Assembly (NCBI RefSeq): GCF_028595265.1 | Contig: NZ_JAQQXP010000001.1 | Coordinates: forward strand, 310,001-374,000 | DNA from: Alteromonas gilva | GTDB taxonomy: Bacteria > Pseudomonadota > Gammaproteobacteria > Enterobacterales > Alteromonadaceae | Direction: 5' to 3' | DNA length: 64,000 nt | In this document: positions 34,699 through 43,491 of the stretch, in pieces | Layout: each line of letters starts with the position of its first letter | Position numbering within the stretch: position 1 is the stretch's first letter | The notes under the pieces: model-generated | What the model was told of the DNA's origin: nothing | Seen by the model: only the letters and a program-made list of their open reading frames with translations | Database searches by the model: none | Translations under genes and position numbers: made by a program

Positions 34699-35391
34699 TT
34701 AATAACGGGAAGGAGAGCGCAGCACCTGACACCAGTCTGCGGTCTTCAAATAGAGAGCCTCACATTGTTCATAGGCCGCTTTTTTCCCATCGATATTATG
34801 CTGTGTAACATCACTTATCGTCACGTCGGTGTGTTGGCCGGAGGCATCGATAACATTAATATCCAGTGACGTGCCGCTGACCTCGTTGACGGCTTTTTTA
34901 ATGGTGATGGTATCGAGTCCTTTACGGATGTAGTCACTCTCGGGCCGCAATTGAACCGCCGCGTTTTGCTCTGCGCTGGTGATGGCAAATTCGTCAACAA
35001 AATAGCTGGTATCGCCTTTGAGCAAGCGTACAAATATGTTCGACATAATATATCGCGTGGTGCCGGATAGCGGCGCTAGCGTACCCTCGGCATCGGCTTT
35101 AAAGTTATTACTACTGTTTACGTACAGAATGGCTTCGTTAAAGGGCGTTTCGGTATGCCAGACTAAACCCAGGTCGCAGGAATAATAAAAATCACCGCTT
35201 GAGGTAAGTGGGTGGGGAACCCCCGGGATACTTTTTTGCTGCGAAAACCGACCAGAAAAATGGCAGCCTGATGGAAATATACCTGCCAGCAATGAGGCTT
35301 CTTTCGTTTGCGTCGTGCTGGCCTGTACATCGCGAGGTGCCAGCGCACACAAAGCCACACAGAAAATCACCCACTGCCAAACGCTAGTCAT
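34699..35391 (-). CDS. LolA-like periplasmic carrier of the aryl-polyene cluster
   Basis: A 230-residue exported protein with a Sec signal (QWVIFCVALCALAPRDVQAS). FSGRFSQQKSIPGVPHPLTS and SGDFYYSCDLGLVWHTETPF match the LolA/outer-membrane lipoprotein carrier style, with a half-barrel fold expected to hold a hydrophobic ligand. In aryl-polyene clusters this protein accompanies the MMPL exporter and probably carries the aryl-polyene lipid across the periplasm. The gene overlaps the thioesterase gene by eight bases. Confidence 0.88.
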   Translation of the reverse strand: MTSVWQWVIFCVALCALAPRDVQASTTQTKEASLLAGIFPSGCHFSGRFSQQKSIPGVPHPLTSSGDFYYSCDLGLVWHTETPFNEAILYVNSSNNFKADAEGTLAPLSGTTRYIMSNIFVRLLKGDTSYFVDEFAITSAEQNAAVQLRPESDYIRKGLDTITIKKAVNEVSGTSLDINVIDASGQHTDVTISDVTQHNIDGKKAAYEQCEALYLKTADWCQVLRSPSRY

Positions 35392-35803
35392 GTTTATCTA
35401 ACCACGAATTGATTGTTTCCACCAGAAAAGGCGGCGACTCATACTGGGTTATCTGCTCGGGCATCGCCACCGCAAACTGCGTGGTTTTGGCTTTGGTATA
35501 TGTCTCCCCGGTCGCTTTATCTTTAATGACATAACTAATTTTTAAACGGTTTTCCCACTCTGTGAGCCAGGACTCGATAACAACTTTTTGCTCAAATAAA
35601 AGTGGCTTTACGTATTTAACCTGAATATCAACAATGGGAAAAAAGAAACCATGTTCTTCCATCACGCTATATGGACAGCCAATCTCTGATAGCAAGGCGC
35701 AGCGTGACATTTCCATATACTTTGGATAGTTACCATGCCAAACCACCCGGTACGCATCAACGTCAAAAAAAGGTATATCAATATCCAGGCATACTGTTTT
35801 CAT
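35384..35803 (-). CDS. Acyl thioesterase, 4HBT hot-dog family
   Basis: A 139-residue hot-dog protein. The N-terminal VDAYRVVWHGNYPKYMEMSR resembles the active-site helix of the 4-hydroxybenzoyl-CoA thioesterase/YbgC group, with an acidic residue before the tyrosine. It probably releases or edits acyl-ACP or acyl-CoA intermediates during pigment synthesis. It starts six bases after the ACP gene. Confidence 0.88.
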   Translation of the reverse strand: MKTVCLDIDIPFFDVDAYRVVWHGNYPKYMEMSRCALLSEIGCPYSVMEEHGFFFPIVDIQVKYVKPLLFEQKVVIESWLTEWENRLKISYVIKDKATGETYTKAKTTQFAVAMPEQITQYESPPFLVETINSWLDKHD

Positions 35804-35809
35804 GGCCTG

Positions 35810-36064
35810 CTATGCCTTAACCGAGAGTTCAGCCAATACATCGACAACGTCCTGAATGGTTCGTACCTGTTTAAACTGCGCTGGCGTCAGATCCACACTG
35901 GTGGTTTTTTTCAGATCGATCAATAAATCTACTGCATCGATACTATCAATATCCAGATCATCGTAGAGTCTGGCTTGTGGCACAATTTCAGAGGGCTCAA
36001 GATCGAACAGTTCAACCAGGGTATCGCGTACTTGTTGAAGAATATTTTCTTTGTCTGCATTCAT
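35810..36064 (-). CDS. Acyl carrier protein (aryl-polyene, second copy)
   Basis: An 84-residue ACP. The phosphopantetheine site is the Ser in DDLDIDSIDAVDLLI. It is acidic and four-helical in pattern. Two ACPs in one aryl-polyene cluster are usual; the other is at 47701. This one lies between the PlsC-like acyltransferase and thioesterase genes, so it may serve starter loading or chain transfer. Confidence 0.94.
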   Translation of the reverse strand: MNADKENILQQVRDTLVELFDLEPSEIVPQARLYDDLDIDSIDAVDLLIDLKKTTSVDLTPAQFKQVRTIQDVVDVLAELSVKA

Positions 36065-36074
36065 TGCTAATTCA

Positions 36075-36881
36075 CTAAATCTTGTTGTCAGGGTTTACGT
36101 CTTTAGTTGAGGCCGCACTAAGCTGGCGCTCGTAATAATTTTCTAAATGACGCGTGAGTTGTCTGTATTGTTTCGGTCTGGACTGGCTTGTGTCAATACA
36201 ATCTTCAAGCGTAATCAGCTTTTGAGATGTTAATGTAAAAGCCGGGCCACCAGGGGGAATATCGTACCATTTATCGCCTTTCCTGAGTGCTCTGGGGTGA
36301 CACTCAATAACGACCGGCATAATGGCGGCATTGACCGCGACCGCCATATTGGCCGCGCCGCGTTTAAAGCGGATGATATTATCGTCCTTGGTGCGAGTGC
36401 CTTCCGGAAAGATCAAAATGTTCTCGCCTGCTTGCAGTCTGGCCGCTGCTATAGGCAGCACTTGCTCTGCATGATTGGGGATATAGCCGGCCTGACGGAC
36501 GACGGCGCCGGTAAAAACACTTTCCCAGACGCTACTTTTTACAAAACAACACATCTGTTCGTTTACTGCCAGCAATAACACCACGTCAATGAGTGAGGGG
36601 TGATTGGCAATCACTATATGTCCACAACGGGCTTGTTTCATCGACTCAACGTTAAATTTGTACCTGATAAGGCCAAAAAATCGCATAATTCTGATGAAGG
36701 TTAAACAACCTTTGTGAACACTCCAGCGAATCATACGTTGTCTTTTGGCGGCAGGTATAAAAGGCAACGGACTCAGTAAACGAAAAAACACCCCGACAAT
36801 CAGGGCCCCGAGGCCAAACAGCGCATAGCAAAGCGCCGCGGAACTAATCTGCCAAACCTTACCTAAGCGGGAGAATTGCAT
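36075..36881 (-). CDS. PlsC-like acyltransferase
   Basis: A 268-residue membrane-associated 1-acyl-glycerol-3-phosphate acyltransferase-like protein. A hydrophobic N-terminus (residues about 12-42) precedes the H(X4)D motif IVIANHPSLIDVV and the EGTR motif ILIFPEGTRTK. In aryl-polyene and xanthomonadin clusters such enzymes attach fatty acyl or aryl-polyenyl groups to a glycerolipid. It lies ten bases upstream of the ACP gene. Confidence 0.9.
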   Translation of the reverse strand: MQFSRLGKVWQISSAALCYALFGLGALIVGVFFRLLSPLPFIPAAKRQRMIRWSVHKGCLTFIRIMRFFGLIRYKFNVESMKQARCGHIVIANHPSLIDVVLLLAVNEQMCCFVKSSVWESVFTGAVVRQAGYIPNHAEQVLPIAAARLQAGENILIFPEGTRTKDDNIIRFKRGAANMAVAVNAAIMPVVIECHPRALRKGDKWYDIPPGGPAFTLTSQKLITLEDCIDTSQSRPKQYRQLTRHLENYYERQLSAASTKDVNPDNKI

Positions 36882-36915
36882 AATCAGAGTCCGCCGCTAT
36901 GACATGGGCGAATAG

Positions 36916-37857
36916 CTACAGGCAAACACATTCAATTTCGACCAGAAGTTCTTTGCGGCAGATGTCGGCAATGGTAAAGACCATCTGTACACTGGGATAA
37001 CGCGCCTCAAGCCAGGCTCGCGTAAACGCCACATCATGCGGGTATCGGACATAGACTTTAAAAGTTGAAAGCGAGAGGTTTTCGGGGTTCGCGGTAGTGA
37101 GCAGGTGCTCAATGTTGCGCTGCGTTACCTCGAGTTGTTTTTCAAGATCGTTTTCGCCCAGCGTCTGATGGCCAATAATACTCGCTGTTCCCGAAATAAA
37201 CAGATAGTTTACAGCGTTCAGCGTTAGTGCTGTTGCGCGGGCAAATGACGGACTGCTGATCCCGTACTGACGAGGGTATTCATACGCATTTACCTGTTGA
37301 TTATTTTTAAAATGTTGTGGTGTTACGTTACTGGCAAATACATATATCACAGCACCGTTTGAATGATGGCCTAGCGCTGACGCTGCCGGAAAGTCCTCAG
37401 GTGCCAGCCCGGCCTTTTCAAATGCCTTCAGGCGCCCGGTACAGAACTTTTTATACAGTTCGTCATCGCCGGTGCCTTCGTTGATCGCGGGAAGATAATT
37501 CCAAAAGCGGAATGGGTACGAGAAGCCCTGCTCAGTCATCACTGATAACACCGACTCGTATGCATTTTGTGTATTTTTTTGTATATCCTGGCACTCATCT
37601 TTACTTAGCCAGTGCGCAAGGCAAATTAAGTCACGGGTTTTTGACCAGTAAGTGTTGCCGGTCCGGCCCCGTTCTGTGGGTTGAGAAACTGTCCAGCGTT
37701 CACATGTTGCCATGGATGATGCCGCTTCTTCCAGGCCAGTAGTAATTATTCCGGCTTCAAATGGTTCGCACTGCTTAACAAACGGAATGACCGCCAGAGT
37801 GTGGTCGTCTGCGAGTAATTCGTTAACTGGAGCGGAAATGAACTGTTGTTTCAGCAT
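36916..37857 (-). CDS. Chorismatase (FkbO/Hyg5/XanB2-like), hydroxybenzoate-forming
   Basis: A 313-residue protein of the chorismatase family. Family-type segments are FRFWNYLPAINEGTGDDELY, KKFCTGRLKAFEKAGL, PAASALGHHSNGAVIYVFAS, VNAYEYPRQYGISSPSFARA and LFISGTASIIGHQTLGENDL. Family members split chorismate with loss of pyruvate; the XanB2 branch makes 3- and 4-hydroxybenzoate, the xanthomonadin starter. It is the first gene of the 37857-31649 operon and faces the AMP-ligase across a shared promoter region, so it probably feeds the ligase directly. Which isomer it makes cannot be read here. Confidence 0.88.
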   Translation of the reverse strand: MLKQQFISAPVNELLADDHTLAVIPFVKQCEPFEAGIITTGLEEAASSMATCERWTVSQPTERGRTGNTYWSKTRDLICLAHWLSKDECQDIQKNTQNAYESVLSVMTEQGFSYPFRFWNYLPAINEGTGDDELYKKFCTGRLKAFEKAGLAPEDFPAASALGHHSNGAVIYVFASNVTPQHFKNNQQVNAYEYPRQYGISSPSFARATALTLNAVNYLFISGTASIIGHQTLGENDLEKQLEVTQRNIEHLLTTANPENLSLSTFKVYVRYPHDVAFTRAWLEARYPSVQMVFTIADICRKELLVEIECVCL

Positions 37858-38021
37858 GATAAAACTAAATGTGGTGATACTCTAAAAATCAGCAGATTTT
37901 CTGCCTGTAAATGTGAGGAACATCCTGGTGTTGGCAAGGGCTGATCCTGTTTCGATGACCAGCAACGACGCAAATAACGAGCAATCGTTCCTTGATACAA
38001 TGTTAGTGTTTAATTTTGCGG

Positions 38022-38033
38022 TAGTTTAAACTA
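38022..38033. promoter_or_regulatory. Palindrome TAGTTTAAACTA in the chorismatase/AMP-ligase divergent promoter
   Basis: A perfect 12-base palindrome in the middle of the 258-base gap between the chorismatase and ligase genes. The 15 bases 38022-38036 are identical, in reverse orientation, to 48007-48021 in the other divergent promoter of the cluster. This is a candidate operator for a shared regulator not encoded here. Confidence 0.55.
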
Positions 38034-38115
38034 GCGTATATCGAAAATAAAGCGAATACGGTTTTGGACGCAAGGCCGGTCTGTATTCAGGTACACAATT
38101 AAAATTATAAGCTTC

Positions 38116-39486
38116 ATGTCAAATACATTCCCCCTGGTCACACGCCAGTCAAACGAACATATTGCCTTTTTAACCCAACCTATTGAAGAACTTGGGCTAA
38201 ACCGTGGTGTTATCGAAACAAATCAATTTGTTGCGCACGTTTACCTACTGGCTGAGAATTTGCCTGCCGGTGGCTATGCAATTAACCTTTGTGAAAACAG
38301 ATACCTGTTTATGGTGGGGTTCTGTGCAGCGATTTTGCGCGGTGATGTTAACCTGTTACCACCCAATAAAAACATCGCTACACAAAAACAACTTAGTGAA
38401 GACTACCAGGGGTGCTATATCATTCACGATGGCTGTGACATTGACGAGACGATTGCTGCCATTAATGTTGTGGGTGTCTCCTTGACGCCAGGTGATGAAG
38501 TAGACTTTGCCATCCCCAGGATTGCTGATGATCAACTGGCCTGCATAAGCTTTACCTCCGGCTCTACGGGGCAGTCTAAGCCAAATTTTAAGTATTGGCA
38601 TACCTTGCATCGCAGCAGTGCTATCAATTATGCGTTCATGGTGCCGGACTGTCCCCCAACCCTATACCAGTTGGCAACCATGCCCGCGCAGCATATGTGG
38701 GGGCTTGAGACATCTGTATTACTGGCCTTGTTCAGCAATATTTGCATGAGCGATGCAAAGCCACTTTTTCCTCAGGACATTTTTGATGCACTCGATGCGT
38801 TGCCTGAGCCGCGAATGCTGGCATCTACGCCGGTCCATTTGCGGGCACTGTGTGCCAGTGGGAATGCACCGCAGCCCTTACATTCTGTTTTATGTGCCAC
38901 TTCGCCATTAACGGTAGAGCTCGCTACGGAGATTGAACAAGCCTTTGCGGCCCCACTACGGGAAGTGTATGGGTGTAGCGAAGTGGGATCCATGGCAGTA
39001 CGGCGAACGGCAGTGGAGACAAGCTGGCTCAAATTCTCCGGGTTGCACTTCGGGCAACAGGGCAACACCACAACGGTCACTGCCGGGCATTTGCCCCAAG
39101 CGACTGTATTACAGGATGTTATTGAGTTTCAGGCCCCCGAGCGCTTTGTCCTGGCTGGTAGGGCGTCAGACCTGGTGAAAATTGCCGGCAAGCGAGGTTC
39201 GTTGTTTCACATAAACCAGACTTTATTGCGTTATAAAGGACTGGAAGATGGCATTGTTTTTTATCCGCATGCCGCCACTCAGGTAACCCGACTGGTTGGT
39301 ATTGTTGCACTCAAGGAAGGAATTAAAAAAGCCGATTTGCTGGACTTTTTAAAGCAACATTTGGACAGCGCCTTTATTCCGCGTCCACTCTATATTGTGG
39401 ATGCTTTGCCGCGCGAAGCTAACGGAAAACTGCTAAGAAAAAATATTGATGCGTTGCATACTTCGCTCAAGAAACCGCGCTTTTAG
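38116..39486 (+). CDS. Aryl-polyene AMP-ligase (arylcarboxylate adenylation)
   Basis: A 456-residue member of the acyl-adenylate-forming superfamily. ISFTSGSTGQSKPNFKYW is the phosphate-binding A3 loop, EVYGCSEVGSMAVRRT the A5 region, and the C-terminal EANGKLLRKNI carries the catalytic Lys. In characterised aryl-polyene systems this enzyme (ApeH) activates 4-hydroxybenzoate and loads it on an ACP. It is the only core gene on the plus strand and is placed between the two minus-strand operons, divergent from the chorismatase gene. Confidence 0.92.
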   Translation: MSNTFPLVTRQSNEHIAFLTQPIEELGLNRGVIETNQFVAHVYLLAENLPAGGYAINLCENRYLFMVGFCAAILRGDVNLLPPNKNIATQKQLSEDYQGCYIIHDGCDIDETIAAINVVGVSLTPGDEVDFAIPRIADDQLACISFTSGSTGQSKPNFKYWHTLHRSSAINYAFMVPDCPPTLYQLATMPAQHMWGLETSVLLALFSNICMSDAKPLFPQDIFDALDALPEPRMLASTPVHLRALCASGNAPQPLHSVLCATSPLTVELATEIEQAFAAPLREVYGCSEVGSMAVRRTAVETSWLKFSGLHFGQQGNTTTVTAGHLPQATVLQDVIEFQAPERFVLAGRASDLVKIAGKRGSLFHINQTLLRYKGLEDGIVFYPHAATQVTRLVGIVALKEGIKKADLLDFLKQHLDSAFIPRPLYIVDALPREANGKLLRKNIDALHTSLKKPRF

Positions 39487-39520
39487 CTGCTATAAAAAAG
39501 CAGTGAGAAGCCCCCTTTTT

Positions 39521-39558
39521 ATGCTCCGTCAGTGACTAATTAGCAACTGACAGAGCAT
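39521..39558. terminator. Hairpin between convergent ligase and ketosynthase genes
   Basis: ATGCTC..TCAGT (39521-39533) pairs with ACTGA..GAGCAT (39546-39558), with a two-base internal loop. No T-run follows on either strand, so its function as a bidirectional terminator is only suggested by position. Confidence 0.4.
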
Positions 39559-39648
39559 ATGATGACGCTAGCCTCGTGTATTTTTGCAGGCACTCATACA
39601 GCCATATATTAACACCACGAATAAGCCCACAAACGAGTTGTACAATAC

Positions 39649-40884
39649 CTACACGCGCTTAATGATTAGTGAGGTATTGATACCACCAAAGGCCAGGTTG
39701 TTACTCATAAAGTAGTCAGTATCGATCTCTCTGCATTCATGCTGAATGTAATCCAGCGGCGCGCATTCAGGATCGATATTGTCCAGGTTCAGTGTTGGCG
39801 CAAAGCATTTATCTTTCATCATATTGATGGTTGCCCAGACCTCAAAAGAGCCGCAGGCGCCAAGCGTATGGCCGGTGAAACTCTTCAGAGAACTGATCGG
39901 TTTGGCCCCGACAACCTGATACGTCGCCTGACTTTCTACAATGTCTCCGTGCTGAGTGGCGGTACCGTGGGCCGACACATAGCCAATTTGCTCTGACGTA
40001 ACTCCGGCGTCTTCCATGGCTTCGGTCATCACCCGGGTGACCGTTTCAAGATTTGGTTTCACCAGGAATGTGCCATCCGTATTCGTCGCGTAGCCGCTCA
40101 CCTCAGCCAGAATGTTTGCGCCTCTGGCTTTCGCGTGCTCATAAGATTCCAGGATCAGCGTACAGGCTCCTTCGCCCAATACGAGACCGTCACGATCTGT
40201 GTCATAGGGACGGGGCGTGGCTTCCGGTGTGTCGTTTTTGGTGCTTGCCGCAAACAGGGTGTCAAATACCGCCGCCTGGGAAGGGCATAATTCTTCTGCG
40301 CCGCCAGCGATCATGACATCCTGCTTACCATACCGAATCGCTTCATAAGCGTAACCAATGGCCTGGCTACCTGCAGTGCATGCGCTTGATGTGGTATACA
40401 TGCGCCCCTGGGTACCAAAGTACACACTGATATTAACCGCAGCAGTATGGGTCATCATACGCAAATAAGTGCTGCTATTTATGCGCGACGTGGACATATT
40501 CTCGAGCATGGGAGCGAACTCCAGCGCCGCCTGACTGCTGCCCGTGGCTGAACCATAAGCAACCCCGGTGGCCTTGGAGCGAATGATCGGATCATCAAGC
40601 AGGTTGGCATCAGAAAGCGCACGCTCGGTAGCCAGAACCCCCAGTTGAGCTACTCGGCCCATGCTACGTTTGCGCTTTTTTGTGTAGTGCGGTGGCAGCT
40701 CAAAATCATGAACAGGCGCGGCAAGGTAAGTCCCCAGTCCTTCATATTTTTGCCAGTCTTGCATAAAACACACGGCGGACTTTTTCGACTCGATAGTGGA
40801 TTTGACTTGTGCCCAGTCATTGCCCAGTGCAGAGACAACGCCCGCACCGGTAATCACCACACGCCTGAAATTATTGTTACTCAA
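39649..40884 (-). CDS. Ketosynthase, FabF-like (aryl-polyene)
   Basis: A 411-residue beta-ketoacyl-ACP synthase II-type enzyme. The triad is intact: Cys in TTSSACTAGSQAIG, His in SAHGTATQHGD and His in SFTGHTLGACG. It catalyses decarboxylative condensation of malonyl-ACP with the growing chain. It is the last gene of the 47964-39649 operon. A second active ketosynthase is at 46467, so the two may differ in chain initiation versus extension. Confidence 0.93.
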   Translation of the reverse strand: MSNNNFRRVVITGAGVVSALGNDWAQVKSTIESKKSAVCFMQDWQKYEGLGTYLAAPVHDFELPPHYTKKRKRSMGRVAQLGVLATERALSDANLLDDPIIRSKATGVAYGSATGSSQAALEFAPMLENMSTSRINSSTYLRMMTHTAAVNISVYFGTQGRMYTTSSACTAGSQAIGYAYEAIRYGKQDVMIAGGAEELCPSQAAVFDTLFAASTKNDTPEATPRPYDTDRDGLVLGEGACTLILESYEHAKARGANILAEVSGYATNTDGTFLVKPNLETVTRVMTEAMEDAGVTSEQIGYVSAHGTATQHGDIVESQATYQVVGAKPISSLKSFTGHTLGACGSFEVWATINMMKDKCFAPTLNLDNIDPECAPLDYIQHECREIDTDYFMSNNLAFGGINTSLIIKRV

Positions 40885-40896
40885 GGTACATCCTTT

Positions 40897-41349
40897 TTAT
40901 ATCTGACGGCGAAATACCGATAAACTGGCAGTCGCCAGACATGTCATTGTTTGTGAATTTTCTTGGTAAGTTTCAATGAAGCAGTCAAAGGTTGCAAGTC
41001 CGTCACCCACGATGGCCTTTTCGTCGCAACGCACCGTGTATTGGCCAGCCTCAAAATAACTGCATTCAGCTTTGAAAGCGCGGGTGCCTAACAGGAACCC
41101 TAAATGGGGCGATACCAATCCTTGCTGTAACTGGTGACCCGCAATCAGTGCGGCTGTTTGGCCCATATACTCCAAGCCGATCCAGGCCGGTACACCATGG
41201 CCTTTTTCAAAAAAGGGTGACGCCTCATCAACCCGCACTCGCGCTGAAGATGATTTTTCATCAACACTGAGTACTTCGTTGATAAGTAACATAGGAGGCC
41301 GGTGTGGGATAAGTTCAAACAACCGACTGTCAAAGCGTGAATCAAGCAC
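40897..41349 (-). CDS. Hot-dog dehydratase-like protein (ApeP type)
   Basis: A 150-residue hot-dog-fold protein. LIPHRPPMLLINEVLSVD resembles the FabZ/FabA N-terminal region, and VPAWIGLEYMGQTAALIAG the central helix seen in aryl-polyene dehydratases of the ApeP type. In the studied system ApeI and ApeP act together to dehydrate 3-hydroxyacyl-ACP. It starts 12 bases before the ketosynthase gene and overlaps the stop of the acyltransferase gene. Confidence 0.88.
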   Translation of the reverse strand: MLDSRFDSRLFELIPHRPPMLLINEVLSVDEKSSSARVRVDEASPFFEKGHGVPAWIGLEYMGQTAALIAGHQLQQGLVSPHLGFLLGTRAFKAECSYFEAGQYTVRCDEKAIVGDGLATFDCFIETYQENSQTMTCLATASLSVFRRQI

Positions 41350-42362
41350 TACGACACTCCTTCCTGTTTATGGCCGGTTAGCTGTGAATAGTCAGTGCCG
41401 GGCTGCCAGAAGTCGTAAAAATTAAAAAACTGATACGGTGACTCCAGGCAGTGCTCTTCGAGTTTATCGGCAAATTGCTGAGCATAGCCCGTAAGGTCTT
41501 GCTCGCGTGATTTGCGGCTAATTTCAAGTTTGTCACAGAGCACTGAAACATCGAATAAAACCTTTTGATTCACCTTTGCGCTGCGATAGGCAAACATGAG
41601 CTTGACCGGGCAGGCCAGTGCTTTTGCCAGCATATACGGACCAATTGGCAACGGTGCCGTGGCACCCAAAAAATTAACATTAACAGTACGATCGATACCA
41701 CTAAGGGGAATCCTGTCACCAGCAATAAAGACCCACTCGCCAGCATCAACTTTTTCTTTGAGCATCATGATAGTCGTCACATCAAACTCATCGACCTGAA
41801 AGACATTCATCCGCGAGGCATCGTTCTGGCTTTGCATCATTTTGACAAAGTTTCCTGCGTGTTTGTCATAGAGCAGAATGTTGATGACTTTATTGTGATG
41901 ATTATAGCGGTGCATAAAGCCCCGGCAAAACTCAAGATTGCCAAAGTGTGAGCCGATAATCAGCTGTCCCCGGGCATCGTTTAACAGGTTATTCACCGCT
42001 TCCTGCGAGGTCAGGGCAAAGTCGCTTTCTTTAATTTCATCCATCCAGCCGAGAATTTTATCCAGAATTACCTCTGCAAAGCGATGAAAATGCAACAGTA
42101 CATGCCAGTAATTGGGTTTTCTCGACCATGCTGTGGGGCAGCTGCGATAATGTGCGCGGAGATACTTAAGCGAGGCCTTGCGCTGAGCGGGACGACTCAG
42201 CACAAAGTACAGCGCCACCGGATACATGATCAGGGTAAAGATCCAGCGACCAAACATGCGGTAAAGAAAGTACACAAAACGCATACCGGCCAGCGTGCCG
42301 GCTTCTTTGGTTTGCGACCAGTGATGCTTTTTATTGTTGTTATTGTTATTCACAACAGTCAC
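41349..42362 (-). CDS. LpxL/HtrB-like lysophospholipid acyltransferase
   Basis: A 337-residue membrane acyltransferase. One hydrophobic segment near residues 38-55 precedes the catalytic H(X4)E motif IIGSHFGNLEF and WVFIAGDRIPLSG, as in LpxL/HtrB-type enzymes. In aryl-polyene clusters it is thought to build the lipid to which the polyene is attached. Its N-terminus has six consecutive Asn (VVNNNNNNKK) coded by an AAC/AAT triplet repeat. It overlaps the glycosyltransferase gene by four bases. Confidence 0.9.
   Translation of the reverse strand: MTVVNNNNNNKKHHWSQTKEAGTLAGMRFVYFLYRMFGRWIFTLIMYPVALYFVLSRPAQRKASLKYLRAHYRSCPTAWSRKPNYWHVLLHFHRFAEVILDKILGWMDEIKESDFALTSQEAVNNLLNDARGQLIIGSHFGNLEFCRGFMHRYNHHNKVINILLYDKHAGNFVKMMQSQNDASRMNVFQVDEFDVTTIMMLKEKVDAGEWVFIAGDRIPLSGIDRTVNVNFLGATAPLPIGPYMLAKALACPVKLMFAYRSAKVNQKVLFDVSVLCDKLEISRKSREQDLTGYAQQFADKLEEHCLESPYQFFNFYDFWQPGTDYSQLTGHKQEGVS
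42331..42350 (-). repeat. Triplet microsatellite (AAC/AAT) coding poly-Asn
   Basis: Six to seven tandem AAC/AAT codons at the start of the LpxL-like gene. Unit gain or loss would stay in frame and only change the Asn tract length. Confidence 0.7.
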
Positions 42363-43108
42363 GACTTGCCAATCAATGAAGTCAGGCGGAGGTAAAGCAG
42401 TCGAGGCAAGCGTATGAGCATGCCAAACATCAGCCTGACGTGAAGTTTAATGAGCATCAGGTTGTCTTTAAGGTAATGAAAATGCGACACGGTGTTTTCA
42501 TGGTAAATGACTTTGGTCTGAATAAAGTGCAGGTCAATGTCTGCCCAGACGGCTTTGACCAGTAATTCCGGATCAAAATCCATTCGTGGTCCGAGATAGT
42601 AATTATCAAACACCCGCTCGATTTGCTTGATTGGATACACTCTGAAGCCACACAACCCATCTTTAATTTTAAATGACAAGGTTTCCAGGGCCACCCAAAA
42701 GTCGGTAATTTTACGCCCGTATTTGCGGGCAAAAGGGGCGGTCTCATCAAAGTATGGTTGACCAGAAATAAACGAATCCGGATGCTCTTTGCTGTAATCG
42801 AGCAGTTTTTTCGCATCGTTTATATTGTGCTGACCGTCGGCGTCAAGCTGCAGTACATGGCTGAACCCCAATGCACTGGCATGGTAGCACCCGGTGATCA
42901 CTGACGCCCCTTTACCACGGTTTGTTTGATGTTGGACCAAATGAAAATCAGGGTAATCAGCAAGTAACGCCTTTACGGTTGCAACGCTGTGCTCGCCGCT
43001 GCCATCATCAACAACAATGCAGGGTAGGTTAAGCGATGCCAGCGCAGGCAGAAACTTTTCAAACAAGATTTCGTGTTTGTAATGGGGAACGATAATGCAG
43101 TATTTCAT
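42359..43108 (-). CDS. Family 2 glycosyltransferase (aryl-polyene cluster)
   Basis: A 249-residue GT2 enzyme. The GT-A fold signatures are CIVVDDGSGEHSV and the metal-binding LQLDADGQHN. A positively charged hydrophobic C-terminus (MLIRLPRLLYLRL) suggests association with the inner membrane. Glycosyltransferases are regular members of aryl-polyene clusters and probably glycosylate the lipid anchor. Its ATG overlaps the dehydratase stop by four bases. Confidence 0.9.
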   Translation of the reverse strand: MKYCIIVPHYKHEILFEKFLPALASLNLPCIVVDDGSGEHSVATVKALLADYPDFHLVQHQTNRGKGASVITGCYHASALGFSHVLQLDADGQHNINDAKKLLDYSKEHPDSFISGQPYFDETAPFARKYGRKITDFWVALETLSFKIKDGLCGFRVYPIKQIERVFDNYYLGPRMDFDPELLVKAVWADIDLHFIQTKVIYHENTVSHFHYLKDNLMLIKLHVRLMFGMLIRLPRLLYLRLTSLIGKS

Positions 43109-43491
43109 GGTTTCACAAACTTAAAACTGCCCATCGAAAATGAGTCAGAATCGTTAAAGTAATGGAATTTGATGCTGTTTTTTGCCGTGTTGTAGCTCAA
43201 TTCAAGCTGCATGGATGTATCAGGCATCACCATGGTCTTGAATTTGACATTGGACAGTTGTTGAAATGCGTCATCATGAACAAACAACGCTCTGGCCAGT
43301 TTGCCTGCCCAATCAACCTGCACGACACCGGGCAGTACTTTCTGATCGGGGAAGTGACCATCAAACCAGCTTAACTGGTCAGTCACGTGAAGTGAAATAC
43401 GCACGCTGTCATCGGCGTTGTCTACGTTAATGATTTGCGGTCCTTCCTGCGGTGTAAACAGGTCGTTTAACGCCTGTGCTTGATTACTCAT
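43105..43491 (-). CDS. 3-hydroxyacyl-ACP dehydratase (ApeI/FabZ-like)
   Basis: A 128-residue hot-dog dehydratase. WFDGHFPDQKVLPGVVQVDW is the FabZ/FabA active-site motif with the catalytic His. It would form each conjugated double bond after ketoreduction. The ATG at 43491 overlaps the end of the membrane-protein gene by eight bases; a frame extending to 43545 lies inside that gene and is not used. It pairs functionally with the hot-dog protein at 40897. Confidence 0.88.
   Translation of the reverse strand: MSNQAQALNDLFTPQEGPQIINVDNADDSVRISLHVTDQLSWFDGHFPDQKVLPGVVQVDWAGKLARALFVHDDAFQQLSNVKFKTMVMPDTSMQLELSYNTAKNSIKFHYFNDSDSFSMGSFKFVKP

Noticed and set aside
35860..35880. GTTTAAAC-containing sequence in the second ACP gene as a third pigment-cluster operator
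   Set aside because: It lies inside coding sequence and matches only the centre of TAGTTTAAACTA.
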